Notes: generated from the sequence alone by a model not told the origin. A stretch of 64,000 nt of DNA from Prunus persica (GCF_000346465.2 NC_034010.1:28069382-28133381); one strand, 5' to 3'; numbered from the stretch's first letter, positions 1-11,805 are shown. Translations and numbers: made by a program.

Positions 1-385
1 GACATGCAAATACAAACATGATAACAGTCTTATTATAAGAGAAGTTGAGCTGAAAAGCCTGTGTTTCAAAGTGCAAAGAAGAAGGGAAAAAAATTGAAAA
101 TTCCAGAATGAGAACGCATTAAAACAAGAATAATGAGAATGGACTGAAATATTGGATCAACAAAGGAGAAGGACAAAATGATCAAGGCCACAAAATCTTG
201 ACCCTAAAAGGAAAGGAGCAAAAATTCCCAACAACCACTTGTTGGCAAAACCAGAGAAATACCTTGTCAATTGTACTGACAAGTACAAGCGTTCTACAAG
301 ATGTTCAATCCCTAATCAGGACGTGATTGGCTATAACATTTAATTTGAGTTTGTAGTTTAATGAGAAAAAGGTGTAGATAATTGC

Positions 386-1737
386 CTGCCAGAGAATGCA
401 CAACAATGATTCCATATGGTTTCGAGCAACTGAATCACCAATGAAAGCTATTGTCTTCCCCCTCATCAACTCTAGAAATTTCCTGGCATCAAAACGTGGC
501 AGGTCACACTGAAGGGGCTTCCATCGCCAATTCTCATACTCCTTGTCAGGTCTCCCATTTCCCTGGCAATTTTGCATCTGTGTCAGGACAGGGCATGTAT
601 TGTTCGTATACAATGGTCCTGATGAATCATAAATCCAACTTCCACTGTATAGATCACAGCCTACATAATACCAACAAAATGTAAGTCAAAATCTTAGAAA
701 GAAGTACTGAGAACAAAAATTCCACTTGAAATGGAATATATTAACTCAAGCCATGGAATTTGGCATTCGTTTTATAAATACAGGATATGGAACTAACTAG
801 AGTACTGGGACTGAAAAAAAAAATGTTCTTTGAGATATTTCAAGCCAAAGTTTATAAAAAAAAAATTATATCACAACTGCAAAAGGCTAAGATTACAGGA
901 ACAAGTCAAATGTCAGCCAACGTGAAAAAATAATGAAGGAACACGAAAGCTACCTGAATCAACCGAACCACCAGTTCTTGCATTGCTGGGCAGAGGAGAA
1001 GAAGCTGGCATGCTTCCAGATTTGGAATCAGAAGGATCTGAAACAGAATCATTTGGCTCGATCTGTAAGAAGTTTGAGTTGTTGAAAAGACCTACAGAAA
1101 CAGGTATTCCAGTTTCATCAATTTCTGTAACATTGGACGAACCAGAACTCGAGGACAGCTGGGGATTGGACTCATATGACAAATTCTTATCAGTTATTTT
1201 CATATTGTCATCAATCGAAGAGCCTGTTGAACCAGCAGGCACTGATGGACCAGCTGATTCTACTGATGCAACATTTTCGATAACTGATGGACCAGGTAAA
1301 TTCGCCTGCAGAGCTGCTAGATCTTTGATATCTTTAGTTTCTGAAACAACCACTGAACCATCGGAACTCGTGGGAACTTGTGAATTGGAATCAGAGACAA
1401 AATCCTTATCAACCACTTTTGTATGTGCACCATCCGAACTCTCGGGAACTTCTATATTAGACTCAGATTTCACATTCTTATTGAAATTATCTACATTGTT
1501 AGGAAGGGGAGAATCGTAAGAAGTTTGACTGCCTATAGAGCTCGAATAATCCAATTTCTGCAAACTATCAACACCATAGAAATACCAGCTAACCGTGGAA
1601 CCAATTGGGTAAGTCACTAAAACCCAGGAAGCAAAAAGTAGGAACAAGGCCAATCCCACCACCGAAACTACAATCCATGAAAGAGCTTTCGGATAGTGAG
1701 TCATTGAAATGGAAGCTTTGGGCGAAGCCCAAGTCAT
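386..1737 (-). CDS. TRICHOME BIREFRINGENCE-LIKE (TBL) protein, 5' part
   Basis: Family members are Golgi type II membrane proteins that O-acetylate cell-wall polysaccharides. Exon 1 runs 1737 to 954 and exon 2 660 to 386; the rest of the gene lies beyond base 1. The start at 1737 is followed by a hydrophobic anchor at about residues 19-42, then a ~210-residue Ser/Asn-rich stem of low complexity. Joining the exons gives the Cys-rich TBL N-domain (CDLYSGSW, then WRWKPLQCDLPRF) and the catalytic GDS motif (IGDSVARN). The exon 1 donor is CAG|GTAGCT and the exon 2 acceptor is TATGTAG. Exon 2 appears to end at a GC donor (CAG|GCAATT), because the frame runs into intron sequence there and no GT is near; this is the usual intron position in the family. 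The subfamily member is uncertain (TBL14/16-like stem length). Confidence 0.88.
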
Positions 1738-2400
1738 GGCTTTCCAAATCAAGTAAGTCGTGTGGAAAAAAAACAACTAAACTAGATTAGCTACCAAGGC
1801 AACCCAAAATCTTTCGTAGAAATGGCTAAAGGAACTACCCAAGTTTGAATTTTCTTTCCAAATTAAGACAAAAGCCAATAACCGAAGCTTGTCATAGCGG
1901 TTATTGGTGATCGAGCTCAGCCTCCTCCAGCAACCCTGAAAAATATATAAAACAAGAACTCAAGATTTGACATGTAATTCAGGAACCATAATGGCAAAGA
2001 TGGAACTTTATAATCGAAGTAATTTCCATTACTAAAAACGAACAAATAACAATGCAATTCTTGTTTCCAAAGGGGTTTGAAGATCTAAAGAATATACCTT
2101 GATCGACACTAGAGCAACCCAAGATCTAGGAGCACTGAAAAGCACCGAAACTGATTGATTTCCAAGAAGGAAACAACAAAATGAAACCTGAAGGATTTGT
2201 TTTTCAGGTGAAATGAGATTCTGAAAGACGAATGCTTTTATGTACGGAACGTGGAAATGAAAGCAGTGCGTGAAGATCTGGGATCAGGGACTTGTAACTA
2301 AAGAATAATTATGAGAATATCAAAGCAAGGGGGATTGAGATGGGAAATGTATCTTGTTTTATTTGAGTGATTTGCGGCAGATTAAGCGACTTTCCATTCT
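1738..2400 (-). promoter_or_regulatory. 5' leader of the TBL gene with a probable leader intron
   Basis: On the minus strand a donor AAG|GTATATT lies at 2098/2097 and an acceptor TTTTTCAG|GGTTGC ends at 1936. This suggests a 162-base intron in the untranslated leader. A GAAGAAGAAG tract at about 2400 is typical of leader DNA. The transcription start is not determined. Confidence 0.45.
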
Positions 2401-2419
2401 TCTTCTTCTTTTCTGGACT

Positions 2420-3525
2420 TGTTTATAGTTTGGAGAATGGAAGTCGGTAGTTACCATAATGCCCCTGGCTCGGCCATGAGGAATTGTGCCTTGAGGCCGA
2501 CCTCATTGTTTTTGGTGTGGCGTGGGTGGTTGAGGACGTGACAGCTTCACAGCGTTGGATGCATAAGGAGCATGATCCTCAATTTTCTCATGGATTATGA
2601 AATGTTAAACAAAATGAGAAACGATGATACGTACTGGTTTTGAATAAACTCAATCAAATTCGACAATTAATTGGGAAATGTCAACTCATTTTCGTATTAC
2701 AATTTGATGGAACGCCCCATTGAATGAGATCGTTATGGCCAAATATAGAACTTGAAGGCTTACTACTTTCTTTTTTTCAAGGGAAGGCTTTATTAGTTTC
2801 TATCACTGTAACTATAAAGTCCCAAGATGGCAAGATGATAATCTTATTATTAGGTTATGGCCAAATCAATGTTTTCCTCTTTCGCAAAATAAATAAATAA
2901 ATCTTTGGTTTTTGTTTTTGAGGCTCATTTGATGAAGGGAATTACCATAAACTACGTACTTAGGCTTTTTCTTAGGCTGCCGAATGCCAGCAAAACGACA
3001 ACAGAATAACAATACTTGAAAACTTTGAATTTGGCCTACGCATATATATGCACATTAGTTTACTCGCCATTGACATGGGATAAATTGTAGCTGCAATTAT
3101 TTTTTGTACTTTATTGACAGGGGTATACTGTAGTTGTAATTATCTTTTTGTATCCCAGTGTAATTTGTATTGGATCCTTATTTGATATGATATGAATTTA
3201 AGTGATTAGTTGCTTTTGTGGCTATTATAAAATAGTGTTTCGGCTTTTAACAATGACACTCTAACTTGGTATGTAATTATCTACGGAAAAATAAAGTGTG
3301 AAGTAACATAATTTAGTAGCACTTGAGAGAACGAGGTAGATCAACGGCTTTTATTCCCTAAAAAAATAATTTTAACTCTCAAATTGATTTACTCAGAAAC
3401 TTCTCTCTCTTAAATATTTTTTATTTGGATATATTGTAACTACCAAATTAATATCTATAAAGTATAAACTAATTCAAATAGGAGGGTTCTTTTTTTTATA
3501 AAAAAAAATTTAAAAAATAAATATT
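2420..3525. other. Intergenic DNA, no gene seen
   Basis: AT-rich DNA without a convincing reading frame or RNA gene. It separates the TBL promoter from the repeat-rich block that follows. Confidence 0.6.
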
Positions 3526-3740
3526 ATAGTCATGCGGCTATACTATTTTTACACATGGACACCTAAACGGTAGTGAGTCCTTTTTTTCATAAAGAGTATA
3601 GCCGATATACTATATAAACATAATTAAACGGTAGCGGGTACTCTATAAATATAATATTTTAGAAGTATAGGTGAGCAGATATACTATATAAATAAAATAT
3701 TTTAAAAGTCTAGCCGAACAGCTATACCCTTTAAACAGCA
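3526..3740. repeat. Degenerate array of the GTATAGCCG palindrome
   Basis: At least four diverged copies of the motif (for example AGTCTAGCCGAACAGCTATA near 3705) are separated by AT-rich spacers containing AATATTTTA. It is the most decayed of the palindrome arrays in this window. Confidence 0.6.
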
Positions 3741-3819
3741 TTATCTTGATTTCTCTTTTTTAATTAATTAATTTAATAGTTATGTTTTAATTACTATTTA
3801 CTTAATAAATCATTAGTAT

Positions 3820-4775
3820 TTAAATATTTGATTAAAAATAATAATTACCATTATTAAGTAATATAATTAAAACATAATTACAGATGAAAGCAATTAAATA
3901 AGGCTATGATCTTATTTAATTATTAAAAAGAATAGGTCTCTCCCAACGAATTTTTGTCAGTATAAGATAATTTCGTTGAGAGAGGTCTAATCTGGCAAAT
4001 TGCACTGGGATAGACCTGTGCTGAAGGAATTTCGTCATGAGGGGTTTTCTTGCATTAATTTTTTTTTATTATTATTACTTTTTTTATATAAATTATAAAC
4101 ATATAAAATTAGTTTCTTTACTTTTATTTTTTGGCCAACTTCTTTAGTTTAATATACGTAATTGAGTAATATCTTACCTTTTTCATTACTTTAATTGATA
4201 ATTATGTTTAATTATTATTTCTTTAGTGAATATTTAAATATTTTACTCATTTCATAAATTAATTAATAAATAGTAATGAATTGTTTTAAATTCTTTGTGG
4301 ACTTTGTTTTTAAATTTTTTTAATGCAAAGTTTGTTTGGGTAAATTCAAGTCTCAAACCAAAAACCCTAACTTCCGAAATTGTTCCAAAACCTTTCTTAA
4401 GCCTCGAACTCTAACAATACGCCTACTAAGGAGTAGATAATTTCTCTTCTTTTCCAATGTGGGACTCAGATTCATGTATGTCAATCAAACTCCAACAAGT
4501 AGTTGATTCATGTATGTCAATCAAACTCCAACAAGTAGTTGATATTATCGAATCATGTTGTGACTTGGATTTAAGTTTTGAGGCTAAAATCCATTTTGGA
4601 ATGCTAAAATATTTGGATACTAAAACGAAATTTCTAGGATTTTTATTAAAATATTTAATACTAATTATTCACTAAAGAAATAATGATTAAAACATAATTA
4701 CTAAAGAAAGTATTTAAATAAGGATAAGATATTATTTACTTAATAAAAAACAAAATTTTAAAAAGGATATTTTAA
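3820..4775. repeat. Dispersed repeat, copy A
   Basis: This segment matches 10680-11735 nearly colinearly: ATTAAAAATAATAATTACCA at the start, the TCTCTCCCAA / TTCGTCGG-type motifs in the middle, and the CCAATGTGGGACTCA block near the end. Both copies run into the GTATAGCCG palindrome, so the palindrome belongs to the element. Copy A alone carries a 36-bp direct duplication (about 4470-4541). There are no coding domains; it is probably a non-autonomous transposable element of unknown class. Confidence 0.65.
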
Positions 4776-5155
4776 GAGTATGGCCGTTCGGCTATACTTT
4801 TATGTTTAAAAAGTATGGCCGCGCGGCTGGACTCTATAAGTAGAATATTTTAGTAGTACAGCCGCGCGGCTATGCTCTATAAATAGTATTTTTTTAACAG
4901 TATAGCCGCTTGGCTATACCTTTCAAATAGAATGTTTGAACGGTATAGCCGCCCGGCTATACTTTATGAATATAATATTTTAACAGTACAGGCTCACGAC
5001 TATACCCTTTAAATAGAATTATCTAATTTTTCTTTTGTAATTACTTTATTTAGTAGTTATGTTAAGTGAATAATTAGTATAGTCGGATGGCTATACTCTA
5101 TGAATAGAATATTTTAAAGGTACATCCTCGCGGCTATACCCTATAAATAGCATTA
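4776..5155. repeat. Array of variable-centre palindromes (GTATAGCCG-NN-CGGCTATAC)
   Basis: About eight copies at a spacing near 45-55 bases, joined by spacers of the type CTATAAATAGAATATTTTAA. Centres include TT (4779), CG (4810, 4856), CT (4900) and CC (4941); the outer copies are more decayed. The arms stay complementary while the centre changes. Confidence 0.75.
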
Positions 5156-5224
5156 TCTTGATTTCTCCTTTTTAATTACTTTATTTAGTAGTTATGTTTT
5201 AATTACTATTTACATAGTGAATAA

Positions 5225-5540
5225 CTAGTCTCTCCACACGTGCTTTCGGACCTACGAGAGGTTTTTTTAACCAAAATTTAAATTTACTTTAGAATTAAAA
5301 AAGATAATGGGTAGTTGTGTTCCATAAAAACAGGATCAATTATTTGATTTTTTTTTGAATTTAAATTTTTTTAAATATGAAAATTTACCATATTATCCTC
5401 ATTTAATTAATAATTTCAATTCTAAATATTTGCATTAACCAAGGGCATTTTCTGGTATTTAGAATGTTTCACCATTTTCTGCCTTTTGCTTTATATATAC
5501 TAGCCTCCCTGCACGCGCTTCCGCGCGTGCGAGAGGCTTT
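5225..5540 (-). mobile_element. Helitron-like unit(s) with hairpin and CTAG end
   Basis: Read on the minus strand, a perfect 7-bp stem (GCACGCG / CGCGTGC) at 5530-5511 is followed by AGGGAGG and then CTAG (5503-5500) before a T. This is the arrangement of a Helitron 3' end. A second, decayed end lies at 5225-5228. The ~275-bp body between them matches the units at 9885-10672. Non-coding; the assignment rests on termini only. Confidence 0.5.
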
Positions 5541-5945
5541 TTTTTAATCACGCGCGCGACTTACATAGTTTGACAAATATTTTTCCGCAATTGTATTTAT
5601 ATAGATGTCCGTTTCAATAGTTTCATATTTTAATCGTGTGAGTCTGATGCATGATCGTCTTAAAAGTTTTCCTTTTATCGCCCATATTTTTCTAGACGTC
5701 CGTCTTAACAGTTTACATGCTATAAAATAAAAAAAGAAACTGTTAAGATAGACGTATAGAAAAATACGGGTGGTAAAGGAAAAATTTTAAAACGGCGATT
5801 TATCACATGCGTGCGCTTAAAATATGAAATTGTTGAAACGGACATCTATATAAATACAATTGCGAAAAATATTTGTCAAACTATGTAAGTCGCGTGTAGC
5901 GCGTGATTAAAAAAAAGCCTCTCGCATGCATGTGATTATCATAGT
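5527..5945. repeat. Large foldback with ~200-base arms
   Basis: Left arm about 5527-5725 and right arm about 5745-5943 are inverted copies. Both contain GCGAGAGGC next to a T/A run, ACTTACATAGTTTGACAAAT and AGATGTCCGTTTCAA. The loop is only about 20 bases, so a transcript could form a long near-perfect hairpin. Its outer ends coincide with the Helitron-like terminal hairpin, so it may have arisen from two such ends joined head to head. Confidence 0.8.
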
Positions 5946-6224
5946 TGATCATATTGAAAAGAATTTAAAACAAATGCAAGAACTAATTTAAATTCCTCTT
6001 TGTATTTATTGATAACAATTATCATTGTTAACCATTGAACCGAATTTGGAACAGATGTAATTGAATAAGTCTTTATTTAAAACAAAACTCGTTACACCAA
6101 AATATAGTAATTGAAGCTAGTATTGCAATGTTGGCCAACAAAAAAAAAAAAAAAAAGAAGCTAGTATTGCAACCATTGAAAAAGGAAAAGAATAAACAAA
6201 AAATTCATGACAATTAAAATCCTT

Positions 6225-7238
6225 TTAGCTACTGCTTGTACATAAACCTCCTCCGGCAGCACTTTTATGCCCTCCTGCTACTATCTTCTTTGGTAGCCTC
6301 ATGCAGCAAATTGGATCTGCATTTATCTTATTTTTTTTAAAAAAAAACAACAAAAAAAAACTTAATATGAAGCAAGATATTAAGAATACTAAAACAATCC
6401 ATCAAAACAATAGACTTATGTTTCGGAATAAGTCTATCGCAGCTTGTCATTATGGGTGTGTTATTATCAGCTTCACCACGCCCTTCAAATACTAAAACAG
6501 ATTAGCCCTACAAGTGTTTGGTTTATTCAAAGCCAACAACTTTAAAGTTACATATATGACATTCCTGGATAAAGCAACTGCCATAAATGAGAGATGACAT
6601 TCTTCACAAACTTTAATTTTCACCAAAACTTATAGCATCCATATAAACATCATTAGGGACAAAAGCAGTTTTCAGAAATCAAATTACAGAGTTTATATAA
6701 ATTTTGACAGGAAGAATGAGAAAAGCTCACAGTGTAATTGCCACCACAGAAAATTATGTCCCTTCTAGCATCCATATGAAATAACCTAATAGAAACATTG
6801 AGAAATCGCCCAATTAGTACATAGAAACACAGAATTTAAAGCTAGAAACATAGTTTCTTTTGCATCACGACACCTTCACCTAAAGCGAACACACAGCCAC
6901 ACAATTGTTTAAACCAAACTATAAACTTGCAATTTCCTTTTAACATGGCCAAAATACCCACACCTCCATCTGCATCTCCACCACTCTATCACCCTAAACA
7001 CTAAAACCACAATAAAATGCATTCTACCAACGAAAAATAAAACCCATTAAAAAATGCCAGATTCCGGCAGCTGACCTGAAATTGGGATTTGTTATACAGA
7101 AGCAATTCAATTACTGAAAGCGAAAAAAGACAAATATGTCACTCAAAATAAAAAACAAAAAAACAAAGGTATGAATAAGGTACCTTTGGACTTGTCCATG
7201 AAGAAGAGCGACTTTGGTTCACTGCTCGAAGAAGTCAT
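6225..7238 (-). CDS. Possible small protein (~48 aa), two coding exons
   Basis: I do not recognise this product. Exon A runs 7238 to 7184 (starts MTSSSSEPKSLFFMDKSK) with donor AAAG|GTACC. Exon B runs 6316 to 6225 with acceptor ATGCAG and ends CTSSS-stop. Joined in phase they give 48 residues with a Cys-Cys pair (DPICCMRLPKK), a basic stretch and a Gly-rich tail. An alternative acceptor at about 7065 (TTTCAG|GTCAGC) would give a 27-residue form. Several further minus-strand segments with good splice sites lie upstream and could be leader exons. There is no signal peptide or membrane segment. It could equally be a non-coding transcript. Confidence 0.3.
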
Positions 7239-9700
7239 GATCAGTGCTTATCACTCACCATGATGCTTCCCTTTTGTTTTGCTTTCATGTTATTCTTGAA
7301 CTCCCTCCAACTCTGATCCTCATTTTGCTTTTAATTCCTGTATAATAAATAATCCCTTGAGAAAAAAAGAAGAAGAAAAAATCAAAGCATAATCTTATTC
7401 GTAACATAAAAAATCGAAGTTGATGCCTGAACTGGACATTTTACATCAATATGAGACTGAATCTGGATCTAGAATGACCTGGACACTTGACAAAAAATAA
7501 ACACAAAGAAAGAAGAAACTAATAATGATAGTGTAAACAAATAACAAATGTAAACCAACACCCAATTCCAGTCAGAAACAACCCAAAAGTATCCTAAAGG
7601 GTGATTTGTTTGCTTTATGTTTCCTTTGTCACCTGCATCTTCCAGAAAGACAAAAATAGAAATCGTGGATTCTCACTAACACATGAACGTGGAGAAATAA
7701 AGCCATGGCTTTGTTAGGCACATTTGGAGGCCCAAATTATCAGCCGAAAACAGAACACCTAGTCACAGTAGAGCCAATATTAAAATGTCTAAATTTTTTT
7801 TGTTGGGGGGGAGGGGAAGGGATTGTATAATAATGGACAACTTTTGAAAGAACCCAGTAGGAAAAAATCATCTTCCAACTAAACTAATGTATGCTGATGG
7901 GAAACTTAAAATACAAAATATAACGAAATGAAGAATCATTAACCTTAAATATAGTTTCCTCTGCGTCTTCTGGAACCATTATGCGTCAGAGAGTGCGAGG
8001 TGAGAGGCGATTCCATCTGTTGAGATAAAATTCCAAAGACTTTTTAATTTCATAAGTCAAACACATAAATAATTACAAACACAAACACAGACCTAGACCC
8101 TAGCCAAAGTTTCAGTCAATCAAACATAAATTAGGGATAGCTTTGTGTGAGAGAGAGATTCGTACCATTTAAAGAATTGATGCTCTGCATATTGAAGATT
8201 AATAAACAGAAAGCATGGAACCGGAGTCATTGAAGCAATTCTGGACTTTGAGTTCTTGAACTAATGACTGGACCCTGAAATTTGAAGAAGAAGAAGATGA
8301 GAGCGTAAAAAAACTTAAAGGAATTGCTGCCCTATATGGATTAAAACTAAAGAGAAAGAGAAATGGTTATAAGATAACTAAAACTAAATTTTTTATTTTT
8401 TTCATTTGATCCCTTTTCTCAGAAACCATACAATAATAAAAAGGCGGCCAAAAACATAATAGTGAAATCAAACTTAGACACATCGTTGAGTTTTAAAATT
8501 TATTCCCCACTCCACTGATTCCAACAGTTTTCTCAAACTTCGGTTCTGTTGAAAAGGTCTCAAGCATGCAAAGCACAGGGTGAGAGGCTAATATACATAT
8601 AACATGAATCCTAGGAAGAAATACTTAAGTTTTGTGCAAGCCTAAACACATGAACACTTGACCGTACTTGGCATCTTGAAGCATCGCATACTCGTACATG
8701 AAACTATTATTCAAAAAGTCAATATAACAAAGAAAAAGAACTAAAAAGACAAAATTTCACCAACACTAAAAAATCTTACAAATTGATACAACGTACAAAT
8801 CTCTTCACTGTTCTCACTTCTAATTTCATTTTCACCCTCATTATGGAATTGTTGCGTTCATTGAAATTAGTTTTATTATAAAGAACTAAGCTTTTCTAAT
8901 TTCTGTTCATTTCCCAATTCTTATTTACAAAGCTAAATTAGATAATACAAAATAAAACCGACCAACAAAGTGTTCAAACTAAAATCAACTTTGGCATTTT
9001 AGCAAACACTTGGAATGCTAAGCTGAATATATGCAAGTGAATAATCCAACTAAACCCTTACAGAGGAAACAGTTCAAATATGAAAGAAGCAGAGGCAGGG
9101 CGTCATATTACCTGAGACTGAGGGTTGGTGATGCGAGATGGACCGTCTGATTTAGAATCTGAGTAAACGTCGATCGGTTTTAACAGCATCATACCATAAT
9201 TTTCTTGCCTCTCTCATACACTGCAACATCTTACAAATACTGAAAATTCACAAAAAGAAAAAATGAAAATAAGCACACAAAATCATACCATAATTTTATA
9301 CCAATTTTCTGGAATAAACACAGGCAAAGAGAAAATCAGCCACACAAAGACATGAACTACCAGATTGATGAGCACACTGGGGGTTCCAATATTGATTGCT
9401 TCAGCTCTTTTTCCTTCAATCTTCCTCCCTGTAACAACAAACCAAACTCAATTTATGATTTACTTCTCAATTTTCGACATCACAAATGAAGAAACGAACC
9501 TAGAAAAAATAAATAAAAACCTCAAACCTTTTTATGCCGTGAGTAGATGAGGATTCTTGCTCTGCGAAACATGGGAGGGGAGGAAATGCGTTTCCAAGTT
9601 TGAGGGCCATGGTGGGTTTTGGATGGTTTCAGTTTTGCTTTCATCTTTTTTGAATAGAACGTGCCAGAAGAAACTGATAGGAAGAGCAACTGCTCTGGAG
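7239..9700 (-). other. Candidate 5' exons of the same minus-strand transcript
   Basis: Segments bounded by consensus splice sites on the minus strand include about 7338-7239 (acceptor TTATTATACAG), about 8022-7946 (acceptor TTTATCTCAACAG, donor TTAAG|GTTAAT), about 8282-8167, about 9236-9113 (donor CTCAG|GTAATA), and 9428-9361 (acceptor TTGTTACAG, donor ATCTG|GTAGTT). A first exon may contain ATG at 9613 in a strong ACCATGG context, opening MALKLGNAFPPLPCFAEQ. I could not assemble one long reading frame, so these are probably leader exons or a non-coding RNA. Confidence 0.25.
8290..9100. other. Non-coding stretch
   Basis: AT-rich DNA with no convincing exon or repeat. If the transcript proposed for 6225-9700 is real, this is one of its introns. 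Confidence 0.4.
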
Positions 9701-9884
9701 TGGGGTCTGTTAAACTTTTTTCTTTTCTTTTTAATTTTTTTAAAGTTCTTCATAATTGTTCTTTTACAATTATACCCTACTTTAATTATAATTGGTGCGT
9801 ATTAAAATTTTAGTGTATCAAAGATATTTTCAGAATTTTGAATGTTTTATCATTATCTTCCTTTTGCTATATATATATACTAAT

Positions 9885-10675
9885 CTTTAAATTTATTTTA
9901 GAATTAAAAAAGATAATGGGTAGTTGTGTTTCTTAAAAATAGGATTCATTATCTGCTTTTTCTTTTTTCTTTTTTAAAAAAATATATGAAAAAGTGTGAA
10001 TTTACCTCATTATCCTCATTTAATTAATAATTTGAATTCTTAATGTTTGCATTAACCAAGGGCATTTTTTGGTATTTTGAATGTTTCACCATTCTCTGCC
10101 TTTTGCTTTATATATATAGACTAGCCCATTAGCTTGGTTTTATTTTTTATTTTATTTTTAGAATTAAGAAAAGATAACATGGGTAGTTATGTTCCATAAA
10201 AGTAGGACCTATTATATGATTTTGTTTTTAATTTTAATTTGTTTAATATAAAAAATATGAATTTACCATATTATCCTCATTTAATTAATAATTTCAATTC
10301 TTAATGTTTGAATTAACTAAAGGTATGTTATAGTATTTTGAATGTTTTACCATTCTCTGCATTTTGCTTTATATATACTAGCCTCTCTGCACGCGCTTCC
10401 GCGCATGCGAGAGGTTTTTTTTTTAAAAAATTTAAATTTATTTTAGAATTAAAAAAGATAATGGATATTTGTGTTCCATAAAAATAGGACCCATTATCTG
10501 AATTTTTTTTTAATTTTAATTTTTTTAATACGAAAAATTATGAATTTACCATATTATCCTCATTTAATTAATAATTTCAATTCTTAATGTTTGCATTAAC
10601 CAAGGGCATTTTCTGGTATTTTGAATGTTTCACCATTCTTTGCCTTTTGCTTTATATATATAGATATAGATATAA
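9885..10675 (-). mobile_element. Tandem Helitron-like units (three)
   Basis: Three related ~235-295-bp units abut head to tail in minus orientation, about 10672-10378, 10377-10122 and 10121-9887. Each begins with a (TC)TATATATAAAGCAAAA-type end. Two end in CTAG. The 10378 end is preceded by the GCACGCG hairpin (one mismatch in the stem), while the hairpin is lost in the others. Shared internal motifs are ACCATATTATCCTCATTTAA and AAAAAGATAATGG. No helicase or other coding sequence is present, so these are non-autonomous. Confidence 0.5.
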
Positions 10676-10679
10676 AGAT

Positions 10680-11735
10680 TAGTATTTAAAGATTTGATTA
10701 AAAATAATAATTACCATTTATTAAGTAATATAATTATTCACTAAATAAATAATAATTAAAACATAATGACAAATGAAAGTAATTAAATAAGGCTAGGATC
10801 TTATTTAATTACTAAAAATAAAAATTTAAATAAAAATTTATTGGACCTAAAGATACTAAACTTATATTTATTTTATTTAAAATCTGTTTCTAAAAAATTT
10901 CGTCGGTACAGTCTATCCCATCAAAATTTGCCGGATTAGGTCTCTCCCAAAGAATTTTCATCGGCACAGGTTATGTTTGTCGGTAGAGGTCTAATCTAGC
11001 AAATTGTGCATAGATAGACCTGTGCCGACGAAATTTTGTCGGAAAAGATTTTTTTGCTTTTTTTATTTATAAAAATTATTATTTATTATTTATAAATTTT
11101 AAATTTTAAACATATAAAATTAAGTTCTTTACTTTATTTTGTGCCCAGCTTCTTTAGTTTAATATATGTAATTGAGTAATATCTTAGCCTTTTTTATTAC
11201 TTTAATTGGTGATTATGTTTAATTATTATTTCTTTATTGAATATATTTAAATATTTTACTCATTTAATAAATTACTTTAATAAATAGTAATTAATTATTT
11301 TAAATTATATTGTGGACTTTGTTTTAAATTTTTTTTATACAAAGTTAGTTTTCAAGTCTCGAACCAAAAATCCTAACTTCCAAAATTGTTCCAAAACCTT
11401 TCTCAAGCCTCGAACCCTAACCATAAGCCTACTAAGGAGTAGATACTTTCTATTATTTTCCAATGTGGGACTCAAGTTCATGTATGTCAATCAAACTCCA
11501 ACAAGTAGTTGATATTATCGAATCACATTGTGACTTGGATTTAAGTTTCGAGACTAAAATCCATTTTTGGAATGCTAAAATATTTGGGTACTAAAACTAA
11601 GATTTTTATTAAAATATTTAATACTAATTATGCACTAAAGAAATAACAATTAAAATGTAATTACTAATGAAAGTATTTAAATAAGAATAAGATATTATTT
11701 ACTTAATAAAAAAGGATATTTTAAGAGTACAACCG
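10680..11735. repeat. Dispersed repeat, copy B
   Basis: Colinear with 3820-4775, including the paired CTCTCCCAA and TTTCGTCGG motifs and the CCAATGTGGGACTCAAGTTC block, but without the 36-bp duplication of copy A. Non-coding. Confidence 0.65.
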
Positions 11736-11805
11736 TCCGACTATACTGCAACGCCATAAATTGAATATTTTAGCAGTATAGCCGCCTGGATATACTATAT
11801 AAATA
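11730..11805. repeat. Two decayed GTATAGCCG palindromes
   Basis: Copies near 11737 (centre TC, arms mutated) and 11785 (GTATAGCCGCCTGGATATAC) directly follow dispersed repeat copy B, as in copy A. Confidence 0.6.

Noticed and set aside
983..1519. 178-codon open frame on the plus strand
   Set aside because: It lies opposite the low-complexity stem of the TBL exon and has no recognisable domain; the minus frame has the anchor and splice sites.
4776..5155. Palindrome array considered as a CRISPR
   Set aside because: The repeats are imperfect, spacers are AT-rich and related to each other, and the DNA is clearly plant nuclear.
5511..5530. GC-rich hairpin followed by a T run, considered as a bacterial-type terminator
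   Set aside because: It recurs within repeat units ending in CTAG and fits a Helitron end better; intrinsic terminators are not expected here.
9532..9753. 73-codon minus-strand frame
   Set aside because: Begins in a poly-Lys/AT-rich run and has no domain. If anything is coded here it is the ATG frame at 9613.
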